20,333 bases of DNA from Priapulus caudatus (GCF_000485595.1 NW_014577242.1:163286-183618), one strand, 5' to 3'; positions 1 to 11,902 are shown, numbered from the stretch's first letter. Notes: generated by a model from the sequence alone, not told the origin. Numbers and translations are program-made.

Positions 1-1900
1 AACACTAGAATACCAGTTATGGTGCCGGAGCGACCGGAATTAGGCGAGGGTTACTGGATCGAATCCTTGACGAGCGAGTCGTTGTTTGCTATTATCTGCA
101 CAAACTTCCTTTTGCTGCGAAAGCTCAGACGCGTCGTGCTGTTTCGCGTATGCTCGGGTTATGGTCCTTGACACCGGCGCTATCTGTCATTATATAAGAC
201 AATTCGCATTTCGCTACTGCTAACAACGGAGTAAGCAGTAGTCTCGGTGTGATAAAAAATGAAAATGACAGAGACTCGGCTATAATTTAACCGCATATTG
301 GAAACGCAAATAAATGCCACATAATAGCATATTCCGGCGAGAGTTGCAGGTGTGAAATACAAGGGTAGAAATCGCTCTGAATGTGCGGCGCAAGTTGTAG
401 TTGCGCGCTGTGTGCGTTGTGTCAATCTTTCTCACCCCGCGCATAGAAACGCAACCGGCTGCCATTTTCATTAACCGTCGATGGCACAAAGGCTGGAAAA
501 TTAGTAACGAATGTTTTAGTGGCTCGAAACTCACGCCGTGTCCTAATTGCCCGGAACACGTATTATCGCAGGTGAGTTCGTGTCAGTGACACTCAGCGGC
601 GGGTGTCAGATGCGAACCTGTGGCGCGGCCGCCTGTATGTTAGTGGGATTTGCGCACGCTATGTGTTTTACGCCAAACATGCGACGTTGATCTCCGATTG
701 ACAGTTTATCATTTCTTCTTTACACGAAGGACCGCCTCTTGATCATTGTGTTTGCCCTACTCGTGGCTCGAGGGGCGATCTATCCTAACGATCACCTGCT
801 TCACGACCACCGCATAACCTATTGGCGATTTTTGTGTATAGAGTAGTAAGAGTTTAGAGAAAGCCGAGAGAGATAATTTGCGTGTCCCTCGACATGCTCG
901 GGGTGGGCTGTGTCATGGCCCCGGTGTTAATCGCCGCTTCTGTCCTCATCATCCGACTCGGGAGCTGTGTCTATAACATGCCTATAGCAACCACGGCCGA
1001 TGCGACACGCAACGTTCGCTGCTTTGTTTGGCGCGGGATCGTTTCGTGGGCGTTTTTCCTTAATTTAAGAGTGCAGATAAATCGAAATGAATTCGTTTCA
1101 CTCGGCCTGTTGCTGTGTCTCCGCGCTCTGCCGGCACAGTAGCTGTTCGGAAACCAGTCGATTAAATTCGTATATAGAGTTCATTTACATTCGGCTTGCG
1201 CGTTGATTAATTGTTACAGGCTTTAGTTGCACGGCTCGGTAGTGTCGCAGTTGAATAATCCGCTGATTTTATCAGTGCTGTATCGAATAGAAAGATGATC
1301 GCTCTATAATCTGTTGCTGACGGTAAGCTCGCATGACAGCTCGGCACGTAGGCACGTTTTTCAAGAATGACATTTTGAAAACGCGCATAGCTTTTAAAAA
1401 GGTTTTTTTCGAAATGTCGGCTAAAACGTACAGCGCCACGGTTTCACTGCGGTTCGTAAACAACTCGCTCACGGATGCCAGTCTGTCTGCGCAGTTGCGA
1501 ATAGAATGGACGGGGATTAATTTCAGGCTGAGAATGCCGAATTGCATTTTAATGCTTATTTCTTTTGCCATCCTTGATCGATGCTCAGCGATATACGACG
1601 AGTCCGGCGAGCAATAACTAGGCGTCTCTTCTAGTGTAATCGCGTCGGGGGAAAATAATGATTCGCTTTTGTGTCTCTTCCTACTCGGCGAATCTCTTCG
1701 AATTACTCATAGAGCAATGGAGCCATCATCATCTTGACTCTGTGATTATCATGCGACGACGCTCACGGAAATACTCACATTATAACTAGACTCCATGCGT
1801 TCCACAAGAAACGCTTTGTCGATGCCGTAAAGCCGCCTTCGCATCCTTACACTCTGAAAAATAAAACAATCGTTTATTTAAAACTGCAACATCTGAGTCG
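1..1900. other. 5' part of block A, no gene recognised
   Basis: This mixed-composition sequence is repeated at 7904-9820. Open frames are all under 100 codons and differ between the two copies because indels shift the frame. At 55-65 there is a one-mismatch resemblance to a tRNA gene B box, but the flanks do not pair as a T-arm. Nothing else can be assigned. Confidence 0.6.
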
Positions 1901-1903
1901 TTT

Positions 1904-1924
1904 GTCGTCGTCGTCGTCGACGAC
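1904..1924 (+). repeat. (GTC)n microsatellite, block A
   Basis: Short GTC/TCG triplet run ending in a small palindromic turn (tcgtcgacga). The matching run in block B is at 9822-9839. Confidence 0.85.
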
Positions 1925-2280
1925 CGCGTGCTGTTGCGCGTTGTTATCGACGAAGGTGACCGTGAGTTGGTAGCAACGGAGACCGCCGTGTTGTCGCTTA
2001 CCGCAGACTACGGCGCTACCCTCGCGGGCACATGTGACGGCGAAAGACAAGGCATCTCTGTTTGCGCGTACTTAGGCCTCGCAGAATAGCGCCTGGCGCG
2101 CTGTAAAAGCTCGGCGAATCTCCGCTAAGCTAAACTCAGCGCGTTGCGCTCATACGTACTAATCTGATCCCAGCGGCCAGTGTGCAATCGGCCGACAATT
2201 TCACCTGTCGCTCGTTGCCGTCGGCGAGCGCGATAACGTCGGCCGCGTACTTCGCACACGAGAACGAATGTAGGCGCGCT

Positions 2281-2292
2281 CGCGCATGCGCG
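2281..2292. promoter_or_regulatory. NRF1-like palindromic site in block A
   Basis: The 12-mer cgcgcatgcgcg matches the NRF1/EWG consensus YGCGCAYGCGCR exactly. It sits in CpG-rich sequence and is preserved in block B at 10197-10208 despite heavy divergence around it. The match is seen; binding and promoter activity are inference. The same palindrome could simply be a CpG-rich motif with no function. Confidence 0.35.
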
Positions 2293-2608
2293 GCGAGTGG
2301 TGACGATCCGCCACGGGTGTCTGTTGTCCGTGAGATTGTAGCCCCGGTATGAGCAAGAACCGCACGTCAGGCGAATCACGCGAAGGCGTGTTTATTTACA
2401 TTATTTCACAGAGCTCTCAATGTATTTCATCAAGTGGCATGCGCGATGAAGTTTGCGTGCATGAACTTCGCGCGCATACTCAGTTTATCGCAGTGTATAA
2501 GAGAGTTAACACTGTTACGAGAGTCATAAACTATTTTAGTTAAAATGACTGTTTATGGTCTGCGACACTACTATACGTATAATACGTGTAGTGCGCCGGA
2601 GTTGCGCC

Positions 2609-2620
2609 GGGGGGGGGGGG
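2609..2620 (+). repeat. poly-G run, block A
   Basis: Twelve G in a row followed by AGGG. The block B counterpart has eleven G at 10535-10545. Such runs are prone to length error and could form a G-quadruplex; neither is shown here. Confidence 0.9.
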
Positions 2621-2950
2621 AGGGTCTGCAATGATTACCCGGCGAGGTGCGATAGTCTTGCATGAGGTCGTATGATGTGATCGGTCGATAGGTGCCAGCA
2701 GCTGTGAAATGTTAATGGGTTGCGATCATTTATGAGTGTACCGCGTGCGCGAGGGCTGTCGCCCGCTGATTAACTATACATTCAATTACATCGCCCCTGC
2801 CCGTCGCCATCGTACGGCGTGGTCATTATTCAAGTTTAAAAATACAGGCCCATTATGTGAAGAGATACGACGAACAATAGCGAAGTCGGGAACTCTCCCG
2901 AAATAGATTCCCTACCATAATATTCGCGGTTAGCTGAGTCGCATATAGAA

Positions 2951-2992
2951 TGTCAATATTATCTTGATATTATCCTGATATTATCAATACAA
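2951..2992 (+). repeat. 11-bp AT-rich minisatellite expanded only in block A
   Basis: A unit resembling tgatattatcc occurs about three times here. The equivalent place in block B (about 10886-10905) has a single, partial unit, so the difference is a copy-number change between the two repeat copies. Confidence 0.75.
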
Positions 2993-3090
2993 TATATGCT
3001 CCTGGCGTCTATTTGGCAGGAGGCATGCAGTTATTCTTCGCTTACCCTAAACAGAGACCGATTCCTAAAGGTCCCTCCTCCACACGCGTC

Positions 3091-3409
3091 TCCTAACTCA
3101 AACCGTAATCCTAACGCTAACTCCATCCCTAACGCTACGCTAACTCCATCCCTAACCTAACGCTAACTCCATCCCTAACGCTAACGCTAAAACCTACGCC
3201 TAACCCTAACCTTAACCATAACACCATGTCTTAACCTTAATCCTAACCGCAATCCTACATTACATTGATCGCGTAATCCTAACGCTAAACCTATAACCCT
3301 AACCCTGACCCTACCAGCAGACACTAACACTAACCCTAACCCTGTAGTCATACCCAAACCTACCCTAACCTTTACTTAAAAACCTAACCAATTCAACGCT
3401 AAACGTAAC
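3091..3409 (+). repeat. degenerate telomere-like array, block A (CCCTAA strand)
   Basis: The array is a mixture of CCCTAA, CGCTAA, CCTTAA and TCCATCC words on the plus strand. It is too degenerate to be a functional telomere end. The orientation, C-rich strand reading left to right, is the same as in block B and in the transposon array at 16752-16809. The left part contains a higher-order unit of about 24 bases joining a TCCATCC segment to CCCTAACGCTAACG. Interstitial telomeric sequence is typical of subtelomeres, but that location is inferred. Confidence 0.85.
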
Positions 3410-3714
3410 ACGTTTCCATCCCGGTCTGAAGCGCATCGATACCTCTTTGACTAGATATATAGCTATTGCGGTTCTCGGCACAGAGCATCATGCACGTAAT
3501 AGCAGAGTCTCGTCTTGAGGGCACCCGACAAGCGATTCGAGGGATTTTCAGCCTCACTCGCAATAGCGGCTCGTGCGATTTCACGGTGTGCGCCTCGTCT
3601 ATGCGAGACATCTTGCATTTCCTGTCTGGCTCACGAAAGGACGTCCTGTCGCGCGGCGCTTCGTTACCGCCAGAGCCGTCAGGAAGTACGATACGGTGGC
3701 TGCGCATGCGAGAC

Positions 3715-4458
3715 GTTACTGCTGCTCTGCTTACAGCTACTGCTGCCTGCTACTGCCTACTGTTCTGCTGCTACTGCTGCTGCTGCTATGCCTGCTGCCA
3801 GTACTGCCTACGGCCTACTGCCTGCTGTATACTATTACTACTATGCCTGCTACTGCTACTCTCACTGAGATTGCTGCATGCTACTACTACTGCTGCTGCT
3901 GTGCTACTCTGCTGCTGCTGCTCTGCTACTGCTGCTGCCATGACTACTACATGCTGACTGGCTGCTGCTACTACTTGCTGGCGCTGCTACTGCTACTGCT
4001 GCTGCTGCATGCTACATGCTTGATGGCATGGTCGTGAGCGCTGCTGCCTGCTACTGCTATTGAGCCTTACTGCTGCTGCTTGCAACTGCTACTACGCTGC
4101 TGCCTGACTGTGCTTGCTGCCTGTGCTGCTGCGGTTACTGCTAATGCTACTGTTACTGCTACTACTCCCGCTACGGCTGCTCTGCACGGCTGCCTGCTGC
4201 TCGACTTGCTGCTGCTGCTGCTACTCACTACTGCCTGCTGCTGCTGCGTTTACTGCTGCTGACGCTGCTTACTGGCCTGTCATGCTTACTGCTACTGCTA
4301 CTGCCCCTACTCTACTCACTGCCTGACTGCTACTGGCTGCTATGCTGCTCGCTCCGTACTGCTCGCTGCCTGCTACTACTACTCTGCTGTTGTCATACTA
4401 CTATACTACTACTACTACTTACTACTACTACTACTACTACTACTGACTACTACTATCA
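3715..4458 (+). repeat. CTG/CTA triplet array, block A
   Basis: About 740 bases built from CTG and CTA triplets with interruptions. The last 80 bases shift to almost pure CTA. All long open frames across it encode Leu, Cys, Tyr or Ala-Thr runs and differ between block A and block B, so it is a microsatellite and not a coding repeat. The block B counterpart is more regular. Confidence 0.93.
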
Positions 4459-4492
4459 TCCTGATGCTTGTGCTGTTGCTGGGCCTATGGAC

Positions 4493-4590
4493 TGATAATG
4501 ATGATACTGATATGATGAGTGATATAAGATAATGATGGATGATGCTCGATGATGATGATGATTGATGCTGATGATAAATGATGATATGAT
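4493..4590 (+). repeat. GAT/ATG array, block A
   Basis: Imperfect GAT triplet array directly 3' of the CTG/CTA array and about 450 bases 5' of the CA tract. Equivalent arrays lie at 12342-12410 and 19743-19787. Confidence 0.85.
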
Positions 4591-5040
4591 GTTTACAAAC
4601 TTATGCTTTCTGCTATTGATGGACTTACTTTATAGCGCTACCTTCAGACTATTGCCTTTGCCCTCATTGGATGGTCACAGTATAGCGTCGTGGGATTGAA
4701 TGTACGCTATAACTATACCACCTCTCGCGTATGAGTAATGTCTGCGTGCCTGTAAGATATGATGTCGTCCTACAGGTGCTAACACACAGAGCTGCATGCT
4801 GCCTCAATTTCGACATGCAGGGGCATGCTCGTCAATGCCGCGGTTAAGGTCATTACGGTGCGGGCGGACAACGATGGAGCGGCATTCGTGCTGTGCATTA
4901 CCTTTACTGACAGCGCCGTCACACGCCAGGTAGAATAAGATCGACATATTCACGGTGACCTGACATTGGCATCAACAAGCTTGCAAATTTAGTTGACCGA
5001 GTTTTACTATGAGGCTAAGCGTGGCCTTATACATGCTACT

Positions 5041-5132
5041 CACACAGCACACGCACGTGCACACACACACCCGCACACACACACACACGCTGCGCCGCGC
5101 ACACGCTCACACGACACAACACACACACACAC

Positions 5133-5168
<36 letters not shown>
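5041..5168 (+). repeat. CA microsatellite, block A
   Basis: CA dinucleotides with CG, CT and GC interruptions, purest at 5119-5168. Short open frames of His-Thr across it are spurious. Confidence 0.93.
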
Positions 5169-5170
<2 letters not shown>

Positions 5171-5174
5171 CTTG

Positions 5175-6655
5175 ATTACAGCATTGCATGACGTTGCTCT
5201 CATATTCCGGCAATGTAAGCGTAGTAGTGAGAACAACAGTTTCTCTGCAATGTTGCAGCAATTCTCGTAAGCCAACTGAGTTAGAAAGGAATTATTAGGT
5301 GATTGGATTATAAATTCATCCGTAAAGTCGTACCTTGTTATGTTTAATTGACAATCTACTACGAATGTGTTTCAATAAAATGCCGACTTGGATGTGATAA
5401 ATTATTAAGCTGTTATACATATTAAATTAAACAGCGGGATTTCTGCAATTAGCTGCGCAGAGTAATTAGGCCTACTCGCGAACACGTGCCGCTGCTATAC
5501 ATTAATCATCGCTCGCGAAACATCTAACGGACTCTATGATGGGTTAAGCGTTATTACAACTGTGAATGTCTTCTCGTAGTGCGGGCGAACTTCATTTCGC
5601 GGTGACCGCGTCGTTAGCGCTTTACATAGAATGTAAATCGACCTCGGTCTTAAAAGTGTGTCCGATACCGAAGCAGTGTAGCGGATATGTAACGAGAGAG
5701 CGACTGGGCGTGCAGACGGTGCGAACTCGTGGTGAGCGCGTGGCGGGCGAAGTACCAGTACACTCGTTGTTCCGCGTGACTGACAACTGCTCACGCGGTG
5801 ACAAATCACATAGGAAGTGATCAGAGACTGCTTATCGATTCACGTCGCGTGCTGTTAGGAAGAGGCCTTGACTGTCGCACACGAGCGCTTTGTTGGCGTC
5901 TGCGTGCGTACTGGGCATTTGGCGTTTTAACTGTTTCGTAACGTAAGAATGTCGATGATGGACACATAAATATACGTTTTGAAGACGGCTTTGATTGTAT
6001 CACGGGAAAAAGCAAGGTGTCAAACGTTTTTTCATCAATATAAGCAATGGGGTCTACCATTGATGTTATGCGCATCATGACTGCGAGCCTTTCACGCTGT
6101 CATAGTTCACTATAGTCACGCATTACAACGCGTAAACGCATCGCGACTGCGAAAGGAATTGCGAACCATTTCAAGGGCGTTAATAACACCTAACGCATAC
6201 CATGTCTTAAGCTACCGACGTGAGACTGACGTTATTATCATCAAACAACGGCGTCGCTATTTATCATCCAAGGCAGCGCCGGGTACCATATATACCTGCC
6301 ATAAATTAATACAGCCCCAATAAAAATTACACACTCTTCGGTACATACGTAGGCTGCTCGGTTCTGCTCTGCTTGGCCCAGATGCAAATATGTTCGGCGT
6401 TACGTTAGCAGCTACAAGATGATAAAGGCAAACAGTGGCCGACGGCAGAATCCGTTCAATGACATATTCATCGCGCTCATAATTACGCCTTTGATGATCT
6501 GCACAATAACAATGGCGCGCATTTGTAGCCCGAGCTCGCCCACGGCACATCCCCGGCAATTTTTCTGCTTTGTTAGAACCTTCCGTCGAGCTCTATATAT
6601 CTTGTGCGTGGCTCGAAGGAATTCGTGACTGAACCAGTTCTCTCGCTCGCTCTTG
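5175..6655. other. 3' part of block A, no gene recognised
   Basis: Mixed-composition sequence, repeated at about 13075-14625. Open frames of up to 100 codons do not persist between the copies, and none shows a recognisable motif. Confidence 0.6.
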
Positions 6656-6657
6656 CG

Positions 6658-6659
<2 letters not shown>

Positions 6660-6688
<29 letters not shown>
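6660..6688 (+). repeat. CT microsatellite at the right limit of A/B homology
   Basis: Pure CT dinucleotides, about 14 units. Sequence left of it matches block B up to 14630; sequence right of it does not. Confidence 0.93.
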
Positions 6689-7903
6689 ACGTTTGCATAC
6701 CGGTCACTGACGTTTTCGCCGCTGATGCCGCCGTCGGCTCCCGAAGCAATAGCAGCTTATTTGATTTGCGTCGGATGCTAGCCGACGAGAGAGCGAGGCA
6801 TATTTACGGCGTAAGGATCGTCGAAAGCGTTGAATGCAACCGCACGAGGTTTTCGCAAGTCGAACGCCAATTCGAATTTCAGCCAGAGTACGCGCATGCA
6901 CTGGTGTCTCGAACAGGGCCGCGTCTCGTGAGAGTTAGGGCGTGTGGGGAGTGTGTGCGGTGTCTCCCCGTGTATCTCCCTCCCCCCCCCCCGCTACGCC
7001 GAAGCCAGTAGGCAGACGACGAGGCGCGTCAGCTAGTAAACCATCATATCCGCAATTTTCGCACACGCTGCGCGGCGCAGTGGAACGTTAGCAGCGTTTA
7101 CACTGTGGGGAGAACGCCAGCGGATTGGTTAATGATCGCACGCACGTCGACTTAGATAACGCCGTCGATGGTTGTCTTGCCCGACGCGTCGGTCGGTTCT
7201 GCGTGGGTTTCATATTGAATGGTTGCGTTTCACTGGAAGACCGAGAAGAGAATATCTGATACATGTACACCCAGGCTGGCGTAGAGAATTAGTTCGACGA
7301 CACGAAACGCTTGTGTGATTGCCAGCAACCATGTGTTTCTGGTATAGGCGAGAAGTGGAGAGAAAGATCATCGATAGATAATGTTTGAAAGGCTCCGTAT
7401 TTCGCAGCTCATATAAGGCCATCTGGTGCATTAGATGCATCCGCAAATTTAGAAGGTAATAATCTGAAAAAAAATGTTTAACTGCATATTAGGCCGTCCA
7501 CTACCTGATATACGCTTAATTACCATGAATATAGCAGCACTCGTTGTTCTCATTGTTTCTCCTCCTCAATGGGGTTTCTCCTCAAATTCTCCGTTTTTTT
7601 CACAAGCCCTCATCACTGTCAACATGGTTACTCTATACTGATGGCTATTCCGCTGCAGTTTATAAGATACGATACCGTATCTAAAAACCCTAAATCTAAT
7701 AATGTCCGCTACATCGACTTTCAGCTTACAGCACATGCACACAAGGTAGTTTTTGGTGGCATATTCTGAGAAAGATAGTGCGTTCTGTAAGCCGCGAAGT
7801 ATACGGTATAAGCCCTCGTTCGTGCCTCCGATGTGCCTCTCGGTGTCTCCCCTGTCCCGCTCTTTCTTCAACCATATCTTACACGATACAGCTCGAGTTG
7901 GCA
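6689..7903. other. segment following block A, absent after block B; no supported gene
   Basis: This stretch lies between the CT microsatellite that ends the A/B homology and the start of block B. It may be the terminal part of a full 7.9-kb unit that is missing or replaced after block B, or an insertion. It holds a run of 11 C at 6982-6992. The longest open frame is on the minus strand (7566-7907, 113 codons), with no recognisable motif and its start in the next repeat copy. I do not call it a gene. Confidence 0.6.
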
Positions 7904-9821
7904 TCACACTAGATACAGGTTATGGCGGAGCGACGGGAATTAGGCGAGGGTTACTGGGATCGAATCCTTGACAGAGCGAGTCGTTGTTTGCTATTATCTG
8001 ACAACGTCCTTTTGCTGCGAAAGCTCAGACGCGTCGTGCTGTTTCGCTGTATGCTCGGGTTATGGTCTTGACACGGGCGCTAGCTGTCATTATAATAGAC
8101 AATTCGCATTTCGTACTGCTAACAACGAGTAAGCAGTAGTTCTGGTTTGATAAAAAATGAAAATGACAGAGACCTGGGCTATAATTTAACCGCATTAGGA
8201 AACGCAATAAATGCCACATAATAGCATATTGGCCGGCGAGAGTTGCAGGTTGTGAAATACAAGGGTAGAATCAGCTCTGAATGTGCGGCCGGCAAAGTTG
8301 TAGTTGCGCGCGTGTGCGTTGTCAACCGTTTCTCACCCCGCGCATAGAAACGCAACCGGCTTGCCATTTTCATTAACAGTCGATGGCACAAAGGCTGGAA
8401 AATTAGTAACGAATGTTTTAGTGGCTCGAAACTCACGCTGCCGTGTCCTAATTGCCCGGACCGACGCTATTATCGCAGGTGAGTTCGTGTCAGTGACACT
8501 CAGCGGGCGGGTGTCAGATGCTATACCTGTGGCGCGGCCGCTGTATGTTAGTGGGGATTTGGCGCACGCTATTGTGTTTTACCGGCAAACATGCGACGTT
8601 GATCTCACGATTGGACAGTGTTATCATTTCTTTCTATACACAGAGGAGCCGCCTCTTGATCATTGTGTTTGCCCTACTGGTGGCTCGAGGGGGGCGATCT
8701 ATCTAACCGATCCACCTGCTTCACGAACACACCGCATAACCTATTGGCGATTTTCGTGTATAGAGTAGTTTGAGAGTTATTAGAGAAAGCGAGAGAGAGA
8801 GTAATTTGCGTGTCCCTGACATGCGGTGGGTGGGCTGTGTCATGGCCGCGTGTGTAATCGCGCTTCTGTCCTCATCATCCGACTCGGGGAGCTGTGTCTA
8901 TAACATGCCTATAGCAACCAGCGGCCGATGCGCACGCAACGTTCGCTGGCTTTGTTTGCGCCGGGATCGTTTCGTGGGCGTTTTCTCCTTAATTTAAGAG
9001 GTGCAGATTAAATTCGAGATGAATTCGTTTCACTCGGGTGTGCGTGCGTGTCTCCGCGCTCTGCCGGCCAGCCGAGTAGCTGTTCGAAACCAGTCGATTA
9101 ATTCGTATATAGAGTTCATTTACATTCGGCTTGGCGTTGATTAATTGTTACAGGCTTTAGTTGCACGGCTCGGTAGTGTGGCAGTGGAATAATCCGTGAT
9201 TTTATCAGTGCTGTATCGAATAAGAAGATGATCGCTCTATAATCTGTTGTGACGGTAGCTCGCATGGACAGCCCCGTGCACGTAGGCACGTTTTTCAAGA
9301 ATGACATTTTGGAAAACGCGTATAGCTTTTTGAAGGTTTTATTCGAAATGGTCGGCTAAACGTACAGCGCCACTGTTTCACTGGGTTCGTAAACAACTCG
9401 CTCACGGATTGCAGTCTGTCTGCACGATTGGCGAATAGAATTGGACGGGGATTAATTTCACGCTGAGGAATTGCCGAATTTGCATTTTCATGCTTGTTTC
9501 TTGTTGTCACCCTTGATCGATGCTCAGCGGTATACGACGAGGTCCGGCGAGCAGATAACTATAGGGGGTTTCTTTCTAGTGTTAATCGTCGTCGGGGAAA
9601 ATAATGATTCGCTTTTTGGTCTCTTCCTACTCGGCGAAATCTCTTTGAATTACTCATGGAGAGCAATGGAGCATCATCTTGACTCTGTGATTTATCATGG
9701 ACCGACGCTCACGGAAATACCTAGAAACGCTTTGTCGATGCCGTAAAGCCGCTTCGCCATCGTTACACCTCTAAAAAATAAACAATCGTTTATTTAAAAC
9801 TGCAACAGGTCTGGGTCGTTT

Positions 9822-9839
9822 GTCGTCGTCGTCGTCGAC
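9822..9839 (+). repeat. (GTC)n microsatellite, block B
   Basis: Counterpart of the run at 1904-1924, slightly shorter. Confidence 0.85.
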
Positions 9840-10196
9840 CGACCGCGTGCTTTGCGGTTGTTATCGACGAAGGTGACCGCGTGGTGGTAGCAACGAGACC
9901 CGCCCGCGTTGTCGGCTTACCGCAGACGTACGCGCTACCGCTCGCGGGCACATGTGAGCGGCGAAGACAAGCATCTCTGTTTGCGGTACATAGCCCCGCA
10001 GAATAGCGCCTGCCGCGTGAAAAGCTCGGCGAATCTCCGATAAGCTAAACTCGGGCCGCTGTCGTCGATACGTTCTAATCTGATCCCAGGCGGCCAGTGT
10101 GAAATCGCCGACAAATTGCCACCTGTCGGCTCGTTGCGTCGGCGAGCGCGATAACGTCGCCGCGTACGTCGCACGCGAACGAATGTGAGACGCGCT

Positions 10197-10208
10197 CGCG
10201 CATGCGCG
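10197..10208. promoter_or_regulatory. NRF1-like palindromic site in block B
   Basis: Identical 12-mer to that at 2281-2292, in the equivalent position of the second repeat copy. Confidence 0.35.
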
Positions 10209-10534
10209 GCGAGGGGGGACGATCCCGCCACGGTGTCTGTTGTCGCGGTGGAGATTGTAAGCCCGGTATGAGCAAGGAACCGCACGTCAGTGCGAATCAC
10301 GCGAAGGCGTGTTTTATTTACATTATTTCACGAGGCTCTCAATGTATTTCATCAAGTGGGCATGCGCGATGAAGTTTGCGTGCGTGAACTCGCGCGCATA
10401 CTCAGTGTATACGCAGTCTATAAGCAGAGTTAACACTGTTACGAGCGTCATAAACTATTTTAGTTAAAAATTACTGTTTATGGTCTGCCGATACTACTAT
10501 ACGTATAACACGTGTAGTGCGCGCGGAGTTGCGC

Positions 10535-10545
10535 GGGGGGGGGGG
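10535..10545 (+). repeat. poly-G run, block B
   Basis: Eleven G followed by AGGG, equivalent to 2609-2620. Confidence 0.9.
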
Positions 10546-11007
10546 AGGGTCTGCAATGATTACCCAGGCGAGGGGCGATATCTTGCATGAAGTCGATATG
10601 ATGGTGATCGGTCGATAGGTGCACAGCCGGTGAGAATGGTTAATGGGTTGCGGGATCCATCGTTAATGAGGTGTACCGGTGCGCGAGGCTGTCGCTCGCT
10701 GATTAATATACATGCGATTACATCGCCCCTTCCCGTCGGCCATCGTACGGCTGGTTCGATGATTCCAAGTCTGAAAATACAGGCGCCATTATGTGAAGAG
10801 ATACGACGAACAATAGCGAAGTCGTCAACCTCTCCCGGAATAGATTCCCTACCATAAATATCGCGGGTTAGCTGAGTCGCATAGAATGTCAATATTGTCA
10901 ATACAATATATGCTCCTGGCGTTCTATTTGGCAGGAGGCATGCAGTATATCTTCGCTTACCCTAAACAGAGACCGATTCCTAAAGGTCCTCGCCCTCCAC
11001 ACGCGTC

Positions 11008-11330
11008 CCTAACTCAAACCGTAATCCTAACGCTAACTCCATCCCTAACGCTAACGCTAACTCCATCCCTAACGCTAACGCTAACTCCATCCCTAACGCT
11101 AACGCTAACCCTACGCCTAACCCTAACCTTAACCATAACACCATGCTTAACCTTAATCCTAACCGCAATCCTAGCATTACATTTGATCGCGTAATCCTAA
11201 CGCTAACCCTATAACCCTAACCCTGACCCTTACCAGACACCTAACACTAACCCTAACCCTTATCATACCCTAACCCTAACCCTAACCTTTACCTTAAAAC
11301 CTAACCCAAATTCCAACGCTAAACGGTAAC
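11008..11330 (+). repeat. degenerate telomere-like array, block B (CCCTAA strand)
   Basis: This is the copy of the array at 3091-3409. It contains three exact tandem copies of a 24-base higher-order unit at 11033-11104, followed by more typical CCCTAA words with interspersed variants. The open frames here read as repeats of Leu-Thr and are an artefact of the six-base period. Confidence 0.88.
11033..11104 (+). repeat. 24-bp higher-order telomere-variant unit x3
   Basis: Three perfect 24-base copies begin at 11033, 11057 and 11081. Each joins ctaactccatccctaacg to a further ctaacg. In block A (about 3118-3185) the same unit is present but broken by small deletions. Confidence 0.9.
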
Positions 11331-11632
11331 ACGTTTCCATCCCGGTCTGAAGGCGCATCGATACCCGTCTTTGACTAGATATAGCTATTGGGGGTTCTGC
11401 GGCACAAGCATCATGCACGTAATAGCAGAGTCTCGTCCTTGAGGGGCACCCCGACAGCGATATCGAGGGATTTATCAGCATCATCGCATAAGCGGCTCGT
11501 GCGTTCACGGTGCGCTCGTCATCGAGACATCTTCATTTCCTCGTCTGCTCACGAAAGAGACGTGCGCGCGCGCCTTTCGTTACCGCAGAAGCCGATCAGG
11601 AAGTAGATAACGGTGGCGCGCATGCGAGACGT

Positions 11633-11788
11633 CTACTGCTGCTGCTGTTACAGCTACTGCTGCTGCTACTGCTACTGCTGCTGCTGCTACTGCTGCTGCT
11701 GCTACTGCTGCTGCTACTGCTACGGCTACTGCTGCTGCTACTACTATTACTACTACTGCTGCTACTGCTACTGCTACTGCTGCTGCTG

Positions 11789-11836
<48 letters not shown>

Positions 11837-11867
11837 CTGCTACTGCTACTGCTGCTGCTACTGCTAC

Positions 11868-11902
<35 letters not shown>

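Larger units (their letters stand above)
1..6688 (+). repeat. macro-repeat block A (about 7.9-kb unit, left end outside window)
   Basis: This block aligns collinearly with 7904 to about 14650. Shared anchors include the stretch from position 17 matching 7920, the poly-G run (2609 and 10535), the telomere-like array (3091 and 11008), the CTG/CTA array (3715 and 11633), the CA tract (5041 and 12882) and the CT microsatellite (6660 and 14630). Homology is already present at base 2, so the unit probably extends left of the window. Stretch 181-300 shows about eight to ten differences from 8081-8200, a mixture of substitutions and single-base indels. No frame stays open in both copies, so I see no conserved protein. 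A subtelomeric or satellite-type repeat is the best reading, inferred from the telomere-like array and microsatellite content. Confidence 0.9.

Noticed and set aside
55-65. tRNA B-box-like word ggatcgaatcc
   Set aside because: The flanking bases do not form a T-arm stem, and no A box or acceptor pairing is found at the right distance; the same holds for the copy in block B.
2125-2379. Arg-rich minus-strand frame (84 codons) with a partial counterpart at 9935-10300
   Set aside because: Only the short RYRARRR stretch is shared; the frames diverge on both sides because of indels, so coding conservation is not shown.
3715-5168. Repeated arrays considered as a CRISPR
   Set aside because: They are short-period microsatellites without regular repeats and unique spacers.
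7566-7907. 113-codon minus-strand frame
   Set aside because: No recognisable motif; its start lies in block B and its body in the unmatched segment, so the frame spans a repeat boundary.
10886-11194. Leu-Thr-Pro repeat peptide
   Set aside because: It is the translation of the six-base telomere-like array.
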